From Campanula takesimana (lineage: Eukaryota > Streptophyta > Magnoliopsida > Asterales > Campanulaceae): DNA of 64,000 nucleotides. The stretch spans positions 620,001-684,000 of the forward strand of contig JAOWBW010000361.1 of the NCBI GenBank assembly GCA_026119855.1, written 5' to 3'. Position numbers and translations under genes: made by a program. A model generated the notes under the pieces. The model did no database searches, was not told where the DNA came from, and saw only the letters and a program-made list of their open reading frames with translations. This document shows, one piece after another, positions 43,243 through 52,773 of this stretch; positions within the stretch are counted from its first letter, which is position 1; each line of letters opens with the position of its first letter.

Positions 43243-45117
43243 ATGACCGGCAGCAGCAACACCATGTTTCTCGAGCAGCTTTCAACCATGGTCCAACTCC
43301 TCCAAGAGCAAGTCTCCACCCTTAATAAGGAGGCACAAAGCAAAGACGACATTTGGTAATCCCACCTTGATAGCCAAAGGGAGGCCCACGAGGCCGAGAT
43401 GGAGCTAATGAAAGAAAAGCTCACTAACCTTGCCAAGGGAAAGAATAAGAATAATGATGATGAATCCGAGTGGACCGAGGGTTTGTTCAAAAGTCCTTAT
43501 GTCAACACCCGCACCAATAAAATGGGAGAACCAAGTTCCGAGAACAATGAGCCCAAAATGGTGGATTCTATCATGGCCTACATCGACCAAAAATTCAATG
43601 GGCTCAACATGGGGAAAGGCTCCAACACAAGCCTTTATCAATCATCCATCCTCATGAGTACTATGGCCGCTCTTCCCGATAAGTTCAAAATGCCCGACAT
43701 AAGCAAATTCAAGGGCAACTCTTGTCCCATGGCTCACATTGAAACTTATATTTGGGCAATGGTTCTGAAGAAGGTCTCCCCCAAGGTAATGGCTCAATGC
43801 TTTCCTCTCACTCTCGAGGGGGTAGCAAAAGATTGGTATGCTACTCTCCCGCTCACTGTCCGTCTCGATTGGGACTCCGCCATGCTTGCCTTCAAGAACC
43901 AATACCAAGGCAACACCACTCACCGGCCCACAAGGAAAGAGCTCGAGAATACCACCCAAAGAGACAATGAGTCCTTCATTGACTTCACAAGGAGATGGAA
44001 TGACAAACTCTCCGAAATTGTTGAGAGGCCAAACACAAAAGAGCAAATGGACATCTTTCTCAAGTGTCTCAAGATTGATCTCCGCACCCACCTAAATGGG
44101 GCTTGCTACTCCGACTTCTCCCAAATGTATGAGGCGGGGGTACGCATGGATGACTTGCTCAAGGAGATTAAGAAGACCACTCCTACTTACCGATACAAGG
44201 CCGCTTCCAACTCTACAAAAGAGGCCTCGGTCAACACCGTCACTATTGACAAGGGGAATTAGAAAAAGGTTCCTCCACCCCAAGGGAAGAAGTCCCGAAA
44301 TGACCGTGTCTATACGCCTCTCCAAGGCATGACTCAAACCGAAGTGTTCGAAGTCCTCAAAGCAAAGGGTCAAGTCACACCCGTGCAAGGGTACCAACCC
44401 AAGACGGTCCACCCCAATCATGCTCACCATAAATATTGTGGCTACCACCAATATAGTGGCCACACCACCGAGGATTGCTTCGTTCTCCGCAATGTCATTC
44501 AAGATCTCATAGATAAGAAATAATTTGTAGTGGCTAATGGTGAACATGTCAATGTAATAGAGATAGGATAACTCGAGGGGACCACCCATTCAATCCCAAT
44601 TGTGAATGGGGGCCCCAATGTTATGAATAAACTTGACAATTCTTGTTATGTAGTGACTTACGATGAGGTAATGAGGAAAGTACTAGAGAATAGGAAAAAG
44701 AAGCAAAATGGGAACGTCAACATGCTAACTCGATCCGGTCGAGTCATAGCAAGCAACCCTTCCACTTCCGCACCGAGCTCCTTTTCTCAAAGGCCGCAAG
44801 CTCGTGACACTCCCGAAGACCCTCTACTTGTCCAACTCAAGAAAACTCAAGCAAGCATCTCTATTTGGGACCTCATCGCATCCTCAAAGAAACACCGAGA
44901 TCTTGTCATCCGCAATCTCGATGATATATCAGTTTCTCCCGATACTACTCCCGAGGACCTCACTGCAATGATCGGTCACATTCATTTTGGCAACGTCATC
45001 ACCTTTGCCGATATGGACCTCCCACCCTTTGGTTCCGATCACAACGAGGCTATTTACCTCAAGGTACGAGCAAGGGGGAGGCCCATCTCAAGAGTCTTAG
45101 TGGACGGTGGTTCCGCA
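43243..45117 (+). pseudogene. gag: Tat copy 2 gag and start of protease
   Basis: Homologous to 24547-26148 and beyond, from ATG 43243. Four nonsense codons break it: TAA 43357 (CAA in copy 1), TAG 44260 (TAC in copy 1), TAA 44521 and TAA 44569 (both GAA in copy 1). The gag frame then reads on into protease (open 44602-45117) through the position where copy 1 has its stop, supporting a gag-pol fusion in the ancestor. It is cut at DGGSA in the protease active site by the solo LTR. Confidence 0.82.
45113..45117 (+). repeat. Target-site duplication CCGCA, left copy
   Basis: Matches 46626-46630 and bounds the solo LTR. Confidence 0.9.
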
Positions 45118-46625
45118 TGTTGGTAGTGGTGCCCTAGGCACGTTTAACAAACGTTGTAATTGTTATCATATCAATAAAAGAGATGTTTTGATTATTATTG
45201 TTGTTCATGTTTACTTATAATAATCCCCGTCCCTAGTACTTATTAAGCACTAGTATAAAGGCTAAATGATCATGAGATGATCATGTTAGATTTATGGGTA
45301 CTTGTTTGGAACAAGGTACTGGATGTGACCCGCTGTATGAGATTTATGTCATGGTCTATGTCATACATATATCTCATATTAGTTATGTCATTTGAATCCT
45401 TAGACATGAAGTTATTATAGTCTTCCACTTGATGAACATTGTGTTTGACATATTCAAACGCTACCTTAACACGGTAGTTATAAAGGGTATGATTGGCATA
45501 ATCGGATTCCCGTTGGGAAGAATAATAAGATAAATGGATTTGTCCCTCCACGGAGAGATGTCAAGCTTGGGCCCCTCGAAGGAATGATGTTGATGAAATG
45601 TTCGGCTGGACTCAAATGGATTGATTGGATCAATAGCATTTGAATTATCAACATATTCGGAATCGAGAAAGTATTGAACAAAACAAGTTGACTGTTTGAC
45701 CATGACTTGTGATCAATGACATCGTGGACAAAAGGATTGTGACATATTCTAAAGGAATGCGAACTTGTATCTAGTTATACTATTTGGGTAGGTATGACGG
45801 TTTGCTAGAACCTAATCATATCTTATGGTATCATGTTTGAGCCCATTGCCAACTTAGTATAATCCTAGAGGGTCACACACAATAGAACGAATCTTAAATA
45901 AAAGGACTATATTGGCATTTAGGGTCGGAGGACTTCCAAGGAATTTCTGGAAAGTTATGGGCCTTCTGGACAACCAAGCGGGCGCTTGGGTTGCACCAGG
46001 CGGGCGCCTGAACAAGCCGGAAAAGAATTGGACTTTCTGTCCAAACAAGCGGGCGCCTGGGTAGAACCAGGCGGGCGCCTGGTATGCCGATTGGAAATTT
46101 CCTAATTCGATTAGGAATGGTTTTTGGCACAAGTTACCTATTTGGAATAGGTCTTAATTGTGTATAAAAACCCCAATTCGGCCAGACCATATGAACAAGT
46201 GCTTTTGTGAGTCTCAAAGAGTTTGAGAGAGATTTTATTTTGTTCTAAGATATCATTGATTGAGGAACAAAATAATTCACAAATAAATTCCATATAGTTC
46301 TTTATTAAATTGTGAAAGCGTGTTTTACAATTATTGGTCTAGCAACCAAGATCAAAGAAGTTCCTTTGATATTCGTTCGAAGTGTGGATACCGCTACAGG
46401 GTGAAAATCATCATCTTCAAAGTTCGTGTTCAAGCTTTGTGATCGTGATCAAGTCTTCAAATCTCCACCAAAGACCAAGAGAAAACTTAATAGTCATCAA
46501 GGGTTAGTTCATCCTTTATTCATCTTGTTGTATTTGATTTAATCGTATGAACGGATCCATGGCTTTGGGTTTTCTTAAATTTTAATTGCCATATTCCGCT
46601 GCGCATGTTACTTGGAAACCCAACA
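45118..46625 (+). mobile_element. Angela-like Ty1/copia solo LTR
   Basis: 1,508 bp from TGTTGGTAGTGGTGCCCTAG to CCCAACA with a CCGCA duplication and no internal sequence. Related over its length to the minus-strand LTR at 60046-61527. The start TGTTGG...GCCCTAG resembles the Angela/BARE lineage. It has a TATA box (TATAAAAA, 46163) and the dyad array 45976-46083. Solo LTRs arise by recombination between the two LTRs of one element. Confidence 0.82.
45976..46083 (+). promoter_or_regulatory. Four-unit dyad array, GCGGGCGCCTG version
   Basis: Core units start at 45978, 46000, 46049 and 46071; pitch 22 bp in both pairs, pairs 71 bp apart. Units are perfect 7-2-7 palindromes (CCAAGCG-GG-CGCTTGG, CCAGGCG-GG-CGCCTGG) or close. 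The TATA box is about 80 bp downstream. Confidence 0.85.
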
Positions 46626-46630
46626 CCGCA
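46626..46630 (+). repeat. Target-site duplication CCGCA, right copy
   Basis: Exact match of 45113-45117; the protease sequence resumes here. Confidence 0.9.
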
Positions 46631-48583
46631 CTCAATCTCATGCCTGGCAGAATCATGGGCATACTGGGGCTTAAGGATTCCGATTTGAAGCCTTCTACTC
46701 AAGTAATCCGAGGTTATGACAGCACCGCCCGTACAGTCATGGGCATGATTGAAATAGACATTGAGTTTGGGAGCATGATCATGTCCGTTCCATTCCAAGT
46801 GCTTGACATCCCGGCCTCGTTCAACTTACTTTTGGGTCGACCATGGATTCAAAGTGCTAATGCCGTACCGTCAACTCTCCACCAATGTGTCAAGATCTGA
46901 AATAGTGATGAAATAGTGACCGTCATGGCTGAAAACGTCACTATCCACAGAAAAGGTGAGCCCGTCCACCAAGTTCAGCATGGTTTACCAGACTCCACTC
47001 TCTCCGGCATCTCAATCAACGCCATTGACAAAGAAGGGGGAAACGGATCATGGACCCCCAGCAATCACAAAGTCCTCCGTATGATGAGGAATATGGACTA
47101 CTTCCCTGGCTTAGGCCTAGGGAAATATCAACAAGGAATCCTACATCCCGTGAAAGTCCCATTTGTCAAGAACACATTCGGTTTGGGGTACGAGCCTTCC
47201 AAAGAAGACTTGAAACAAGAGCAAGCAATCAAGAACGAAAGGGCCCGAGCTCGTAAAGAAGGCCGTCGTTATGAGGTCCCTAATCTAAGGCCTTACCGCA
47301 AGACGTTGAATGGTTATTTCGTCCGCCAAGGGGAAGACGTTCCATACATGATCTTTCCCGAGCCGTGGGTTAACAATAAGGGTGTCAAAAAGCCCGTTCT
47401 CGAAATCTTCTCCGATTGTGAGATCCAGAAATCCGAAAGGGAACAAACTCCCATGTCGCCCCGTGAATGGTGGGGAAGGAAGGTGACTATAGAGTCCGAG
47501 ACAGAAATCACCGTGGGGGAAGAACTGACAGATTTAGCCTCCATGTTCGAAGAGCTTGCCGTAATGAATGAATGCCAAGTCAACGCCATCCATGACACCG
47601 TCATCATGAACGAGACTATCAGTGAGATCCCGCCAAGCTCCGAGCCGATCAACAATTGGTATTCAACGAAAGGGCCCGTGGTATCCGAAGAATTCTTAGT
47701 CCAAGAAATGGGTTGCATACCCCGTACAGCAACAAAGGAAGAGCGGCTCACACTTACTTTCGAGTCCGAGAGTGTCTCTAATACCCTCACCCAAGAGGAT
47801 TTGGAGGCCATAGCCGTGCGTGTGTTTCCTTTCTTTGCTAATGAAAAATTTGATATGTCTGAGTACCCTGAGATTGCAAACATCATAAATGATGAATTAA
47901 CTAATAATGAACTTAACGAACAAGTTAATAACGATTCAAATTATGATGAAATAGACCACGAAAACATAACATACTTAAATGAACTGGCTCAACAAGTCCG
48001 TAGTCATGGTGAGAATGGTCCAAAGGCTGACGAAGAATTGCATGTTATTAATCTGGGTACCGAAGAAGAGCCAAAAGAAACTAAGATTAGAAGCTTCTTC
48101 AAAGGGGACGACAGAGACAGATTGACTACATTACTACGGGAGTTCGTGGATGTGTTCGCATGGTCATACAAAGACATGCCGGGTTTGGACAGAAACGTAG
48201 CGGAGCACAGGATTCCGATCAGAGAAGATGCCAAGCCAGTAAAGCAGAAGCTCAGAAAGATCAAGCCAGAATGGTCTCTGCAAGTCAAAGAAGAGATTGA
48301 GAAGCTCCTCAGTGTGGGTTTCATCAAGGTTATCGAGTATCCGACATGGTTAGCCAACATCGTGACAGTCAGAAAGACAAACGGCAAGGTTCGAGTTTGC
48401 GTGGACTTCCGGGATTTGAACAAAGCTTCCCCAAAGGATGATTTTCCACTCCCTAACATCGACATGCTGGTCGACTCCACTGCTGCCTACGAGGTTCGCT
48501 CATTCGTGGATGGGTTCGCTGGGTACAATCAGATTCTCATGGCCAAAGAAGATCAACACAAGACAGCTTTCACAACACCGTAG
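46631..48583 (+). pseudogene. pol: Tat copy 2 protease rest, G-patch and RT start
   Basis: One frame broken only by TGA 46898-46900 (also present in copy 1) and TAG 48581-48583 (TGG in copy 1). It contains the end of protease (FNLLLGRPWI), the G-patch-like motif (MDYFPGLGLGKYQQGI, about 47092-47140), an acidic linker and the first RT blocks (KIKPEWSLQVKEEIEKLLSV, VRVCVDFRDLNKASPKD). It is the most complete copy of this linker region in the window. Confidence 0.84.
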
Positions 48584-51307
48584 GGTACCTTTTGCTACAC
48601 AGTCATGCCATTTGGGTTAAGAAATGCTGGGGCTTCCTACCAAAGAGCCGTGACAGACTTGTTCCACGATATGATTCACAAAGAAATTGAGGTCTATGTG
48701 GACGACATGATCATTCACTCCGGAGGGACCGATGGTCAACATTTAATCGATCTCCGCAAGTTCTTCGAAAGGCTTCGTCAACACAAGATGAGGCTCAACC
48801 CTGCAAAATGCACATTCGGGGTTATCCGAGGCAAAATCCTTGGTTACATGGTCACTGAAAGGGGAATTGAAGTAGACCCCTCCAAAATCAAGTCAATCAT
48901 TGACATGCCTCCTCCAAAGACGCAGAAAGAGATCAAAGGTTTCATGGACAGACTGCAGTACATCAGTCGGTTTGTGCACCAACTCACTTCCATGTGCGAG
49001 CCAATCTTCAAGCTACTCAAGAAGAATGTGGCTCTAGAATGGACCGACGGGTGCCAAGAAGCTTTCGACCAAGTGAAGCATTACTTGACATGCCCTCCTG
49101 TTCTAGTTCCGCCGCACAAGGAGAAGCCTCTTTTGCTCTATCTCACTGTCAATGATGAGGCCCTAGGGGCTATGTTAGCACAAGAGCAACGAGAGTCCAC
49201 AAAGGGTAATGCCATCTATTTTGTCAGTCGCCGATTCCAAGGAGGCGAAAAGAACTACTCTGTCCTAGAGAAGTCATGTGCAGCATTGGTTTGGGTCACT
49301 CAAAAGCTCAAACACTACATGGAAACTTTTCCGATCAAGCTAGTAGCAAAGGTGGACCCGCTCCGCTACATCTTCGAGAAGCCTTTCATGTCAACAAGAA
49401 TAGCCAAATGGTACTTCATGCTCGCCGGCTACGATATCACTTACGTCACACTAAAATCCATCAGGGGGAAAGTGTTCAGTGACCAGCTTGCCGAATTCCC
49501 GTGTGACGAAGTGAAGGGGGAAGACGTACAGTTCCCCGATGAGCATTTAATTTGTACTGCAACCGAGGAAATTAAGTGGCAACTTTTTTTCGATGGCGCC
49601 GCCAATAAACACGGCTTTGGTATAGGGATATTGCTTGTTGATCCACGAGACATCTACACTCCCATTGCCATCCGTCTGGAATTCGAATCTAACAACAACA
49701 TTGCCGAGTACGAAGCATGTATAGCAGGGCTCGAAGCAGCTCTCGAAAGAAACGTCACGGAACTAGAAGTATTCAGCGACTCTTTGCTCCTTATCAATCA
49801 GCAATCGGGTAAATGGCGAACCCAAGGCCCGACTCTCCAACAGTATGGTCAGCACCTTGAAGAATTGGTTGAACAATTCCAAGAGATCACTTTCAACTAC
49901 CTGCCAAGGGATAAAAATCGCTTCGCCGATGCACTGGCCACCATAGCTTCATTAGTTGAAATGCCCAAAGGGAAAATGGTGAAGCCTTTCAAAATTGCCC
50001 GAATGAACAGTCCGGCATATTGCATGAGTATCGAGATCAACAAGGTTCAAACAAACCCTCCGTGGTATTCGGATATCATGAATTTCCTCAAAGATGGCAC
50101 TTATCCCGAGAATATCAACAAGAAGTCTCAAACAGCTCTGCAAAGGCTAGCCTCTCGGTACGTACTGATTGGGGACCGAGTCTATAAAAGGCACCACGAC
50201 GGAATCAATCTCTTATGCGCCAATGAGGCCGAAGCTCAAGAGATAATGTGCGAAGTGCACGAAGGGGAGTGTGGACCCCACATGAAAGGGTTTATGCTAG
50301 TTAAGAAGATACTTCGCATTGGTTACTATTGGAGCACTATGGAACGAGACTGTATCGAGAAAGTCAAAAGGTGTGCTAAGTGCCAATTCCACGCTAATCT
50401 GCAACATGCTCCACCCTCACAACTTTACAACATGGTCACACCTTGGCCTTTCTCTTGTTGGGGGATAGACATCATCGGTAAAGTTCATCCTGCCGGGAGC
50501 AATGGGCAGTCATTCGTCCTAGTGGCGGTCGACTACTTCACAAAGTGGGTCGAAGCACAAGCCTATCGGACCCTCAACGCAAAGAAAGTGGCCGAATTTG
50601 TAAAGATTAATATCATGTGCCGATACGGCGTGCCTCATGAAATCATTTCCGACAACAGCTCTCACTTTGAGAAGGAAATGGATGCACTTTTGGTAGAATA
50701 CAAGATCACCAAACACAAATCATCTCCTTACCGTCCCCAAGCAAATGGCACGGTTGAAGCAGCAAATAAGACCATCGAGACCATCGTCAAGAAAATGGCC
50801 TCAACAGGAAGGGATTGGCCCGAGAAGCTACCTTTAGCATTGTGGGGCTACCGCACATCAATACGGTCAGCGACAGGAGAAACTCCGTATGCATTAGTCT
50901 ATGGTTCTGAAGCCGTACTCCCAATCGTACTCGAAGTCCCATCTCTACGGGTCCTCCTCGAGAATCAAGTCAACGAGGTCGACTGGATGCAAAGTCGATA
51001 TGAACAGCTAGCCTTGCTCGACGAGAAAAGGTTAAGAGCACTCGAACGCACGAGGGCATATCAGCAAAGGATGGCAAGAGCTTTCAACAAAAAGGTGAAG
51101 CCTCGAAACATCAATGTGGGAGATTTGGTCTTAAGACAACATCCTCCTAATGCCATGAATCCCCTGGGGAAATGGGGACCCCGATGGATCGGTCCGTACG
51201 TGGTCAAAAAGATACTAAGCGGCGGTGCAGTCCGGCTCGTGGATTTAGATGGTGACCAGCTGCCAAAGGAGATCAACCTCGACAAGCTCAAGAGGTTCTA
51301 CGCTTAA
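48584..51307 (+). CDS. pol: Tat copy 2 RT, dual RNase H and integrase
   Basis: An open segment of about 900 codons (first ATG 48605). RT catalytic YVDD at 48694-48705, gypsy RNase H (PLLLYLTVNDEALGAMLAQE), archaeal-type RNase H (WQLFFDGAANKHGFGIGILL, NNNIAEYEACIAGLEAAL), then the integrase zinc region (CEVHEGECGPHMKG, CAKCQFHANLQH), the DDE core (WGIDIIGK, IISDNSSHFEKE, RPQANGTVEAANKTIE) and the end GPRWIGPYVVKKILSGG. All catalytic acids I can place are present. A serine replaces the usual glycine after the second aspartate-asparagine. Confidence 0.89.
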   Translation, partial: GTFCYTVMPFGLRNAGASYQRAVTDLFHDMIHKEIEVYVDDMIIHSGGTDGQHLIDLRKFFERLRQHKMRLNPAKCTFGVIRGKILGYMVTERGIEVDPSKIKSIIDMPPPKTQKEIKGFMDRLQYISRFVHQLTSMCEPIFKLLKKNVALEWTDGCQEAFDQVKHYLTCPPVLVPPHKEKPLLLYLTVNDEALGAMLAQEQRESTKGNAIYFVSRRFQGGEKNYSVLEKSCAALVWVTQKLKHYMETFPIKLVAKVDPLRYIFEKPFMSTRIAKWYFMLAGYDITYVTLKSIRGKVFSDQLAEFPCDEVKGEDVQFPDEHLICTATEEIKWQLFFDGAANKHGFGIGILLVDPRDIYTPIAIRLEFESNNNIAEYEACIAGLEAALERNVTELEVFSDSLLLINQQSGKWRTQGPTLQQYGQHLEELVEQFQEITFNYLPRDKNRFADALATIASLVEMPKGKMVKPFKIARMNSPAYCMSIEINKVQTNPPWYSDIMNFLKDGTYPENINKKSQTALQRLASRYVLIGDRVYKRHHDGINLLCANEAEAQEIMCEVHEGECGPHMKGFMLVKKILRIGYYWSTMERDCIEKVKRCAKCQFHANLQHAPPSQLYNMVTPWPFSCWGIDIIGKVHPAGSNGQSFVLVAVDYFTKWVEAQAYRTLNAKKVAEFVKINIMCRYGVPHEIISDNSSHFEKEMDALLVEYKITKHKSSPYRPQANGTVEAANKTIETIVKKMASTGRDWPEKLPLALWGYRTSIRSATGETPYALVYGSEAVLPIVLEVPSLRVLLENQVNEVDWMQSRYEQLALLDEKRLRALERTRAYQQRMARAFNKKVKPRNINVGDLVLRQHPPNAMNPLGKWGPRWIGPYVVKKILSGGAVRLVDLDGDQLPKEINLDKLKRFYA

Positions 51308-51352
51308 TAAACAAAGACCATTAAAAAAAAAAAAAAAAAAAAAAATCGCTCG

Positions 51353-51446
51353 CTAGGTTGAAAACCCGCAAGGGCGGCCTAGGCAAAAATTAGAGCACGT
51401 GCAAAAAAGAAGCCCGCTAGATTGAAAACCCGAAAGGGTGGTCTAG
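51353..51446 (+). ncRNA. Tandem RNA hairpin pair after Tat pol, copy 2
   Basis: Hairpins at 51353-51382 (CTAGG...CCC-GCAA-GGG...CCTAG) and 51417-51446 (CTAGA...CCC-GAAA-GGG...TCTAG). Both loops fit GNRA. The G-C to A-T swap in the closing pair is compensatory. A 23-base A-tract (about 51323-51345) precedes them, right after the integrase stop. Confidence 0.58.
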
Positions 51447-51496
51447 GCAAAAAACAGGGTGCACACACAAAAAAGAAAAAAATGGTCTTTGTTTGT

Positions 51497-51544
51497 TTGA
51501 ACTACGGAGACCTGAGCCTCCCAACTGGAGGAACGTAGGCAACC
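51497..51544 (+). other. Conserved TTGAACTACG...AACGTAGGCAACC block, copy 2
   Basis: Equivalent of 30671-30718. Confidence 0.6.
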
Positions 51545-51606
51545 TTCGGGTGCGATCTAAAACATATCAAAAATACCCAATTTACTTCAAATAACAAAAT
51601 GCAATT

Positions 51607-51612
51607 TTTATT
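51607..51612 (-). terminator. Poly(A) signal for the antisense gene, copy 2
   Basis: AATAAA on the minus strand, conserved with 30781-30786 although the upstream coding sequences differ. Confidence 0.5.
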
Positions 51613-51730
51613 CATTCAATGAATCATTCAAACCATTACAACGGATTTATTGAGCAACAAAATACATCAAAACATTAAATCCTAAAACAAAGTGGTCAAA
51701 ATTGCAATCTCTTGGGGTACAAAGAAAAAT

Positions 51731-52171
51731 CTAATCTTTCTTAGGTTTGGGAACCCATTGCTTCTTGTTATGCCCTATAGTCTTCTTGGACGGGGACGGA
51801 ACATTCTTGGGACCGCCAAGACGGGAGAAAACGCTAGGACGGGACGGAGCTTCATCAACGGCTTTCCCTTTGCCCTTATCAAGCGGAGCCTTAGCAGGGA
51901 CAACCATGGGACGCTTCCACACATAGGAGGAATTTTCTTTACCTTTCTTTTTCTTGGGAAAATGACGGGGTCTATAGTCCCGCACATGAACCACCGGTCT
52001 CACGGGGTCAACAACATCGTCATTGAGCCTTCCCAAACGATCAAAAACGCTCGGACGCTTCTCCACCATCGGGACGGACCCCACAGCTGGAACGGCATTC
52101 ACCACTGGAACGGACTTCTCACCCTCGGGGACGGAAACCTTAACTTCAAAGGAAAAAGTCATTGGGGCCAT
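51731..52171 (-). CDS. Antisense ORF, 146 residues
   Basis: Starts MAPMTFSFEVK. It is basic and low in complexity, with two copies of a SVF(D/S)RLG motif (PSVFDRLGRL, PSVFSRLGGP) and a lysine-rich tail (KKQWVPKPKKD). SVFDRLG motifs occur in plant retrotransposon gag-associated proteins; the function is unknown. The 3' UTR matches that of the antisense gene of copy 1 up to about the stop codon, but the coding parts are unrelated. A TATA-like box (52251-52263, minus) and a 29-bp triplet (52318-52383) lie upstream. Confidence 0.6.
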   Translation of the reverse strand: MAPMTFSFEVKVSVPEGEKSVPVVNAVPAVGSVPMVEKRPSVFDRLGRLNDDVVDPVRPVVHVRDYRPRHFPKKKKGKENSSYVWKRPMVVPAKAPLDKGKGKAVDEAPSRPSVFSRLGGPKNVPSPSKKTIGHNKKQWVPKPKKD

Positions 52172-52317
52172 TATGACAAGAATTTCGTGGTTTAGGAGGA
52201 GAAAGTATTTGCAAAAGAATGCTGTGTGACCATTCTGGTCGAAAATGGTTCAAAATTTATAGCTGTTGGAACATTCTGATCAGAAAAAGAAAGGGGCTGT
52301 AATTCAGCAGGCCAGAA

Positions 52318-52383
52318 GCGCGCGCCTCAGACCAAGGCTGCACAACGCGCGCGCCCCCCACAAGCAAGGCCCTACGCGCGCGC
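52318..52383 (-). promoter_or_regulatory. 29-bp triplet upstream of the 146-residue antisense ORF
   Basis: GCGCGCGC at 52318, 52347 and 52376, pitch 29 and 29. A minus-strand GCTATAAATT lies 55 bp away, the same as the 56 bp at copy 1. Confidence 0.84.
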
Positions 52384-52699
52384 CTTTGACAGCAGTTCAG
52401 ACAGAAACAGCCCTTGTCAGTTCAGAACAGAACCCAAGCACTTCAACATATCCAACCTGCAGCAAAATCAAATCCCAGCAACAAAAAGGAGTTCAAGCAT
52501 CAATAACAAGCATCCTTTGGACACACATTTGTTTGTAAAGAGTCGACATCTAAGATCGAATCGCTAATAGAACATAAAATGAGTAGTAAGATAAATAGGA
52601 TTGTAAATACATGTTAAATGTTATTACAGGCAAAAAATGTTTTCAATCCCTCATCCTCTCAATCGCAACAGCTCGGACACATCATCACCAGCACTGTGC

Positions 52700-52739
52700 T
52701 CACCCCCTGCTGCCGCTCTCGGTCTCCTCATCATCATCG

Positions 52740-52773
<34 letters not shown>

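Noticed and set aside
45118..46625. A small non-autonomous element with its own ORF in the protease insertion
   Set aside because: It matches a single LTR of the copia element at 60046 end to end, so a solo LTR explains it.
52727..52772. Histidine-rich metal-binding protein on the plus strand through the CAT repeat
   Set aside because: The frame is an artefact of the microsatellite; the minus-strand aspartate tract sits at the end of a recognisable gene.
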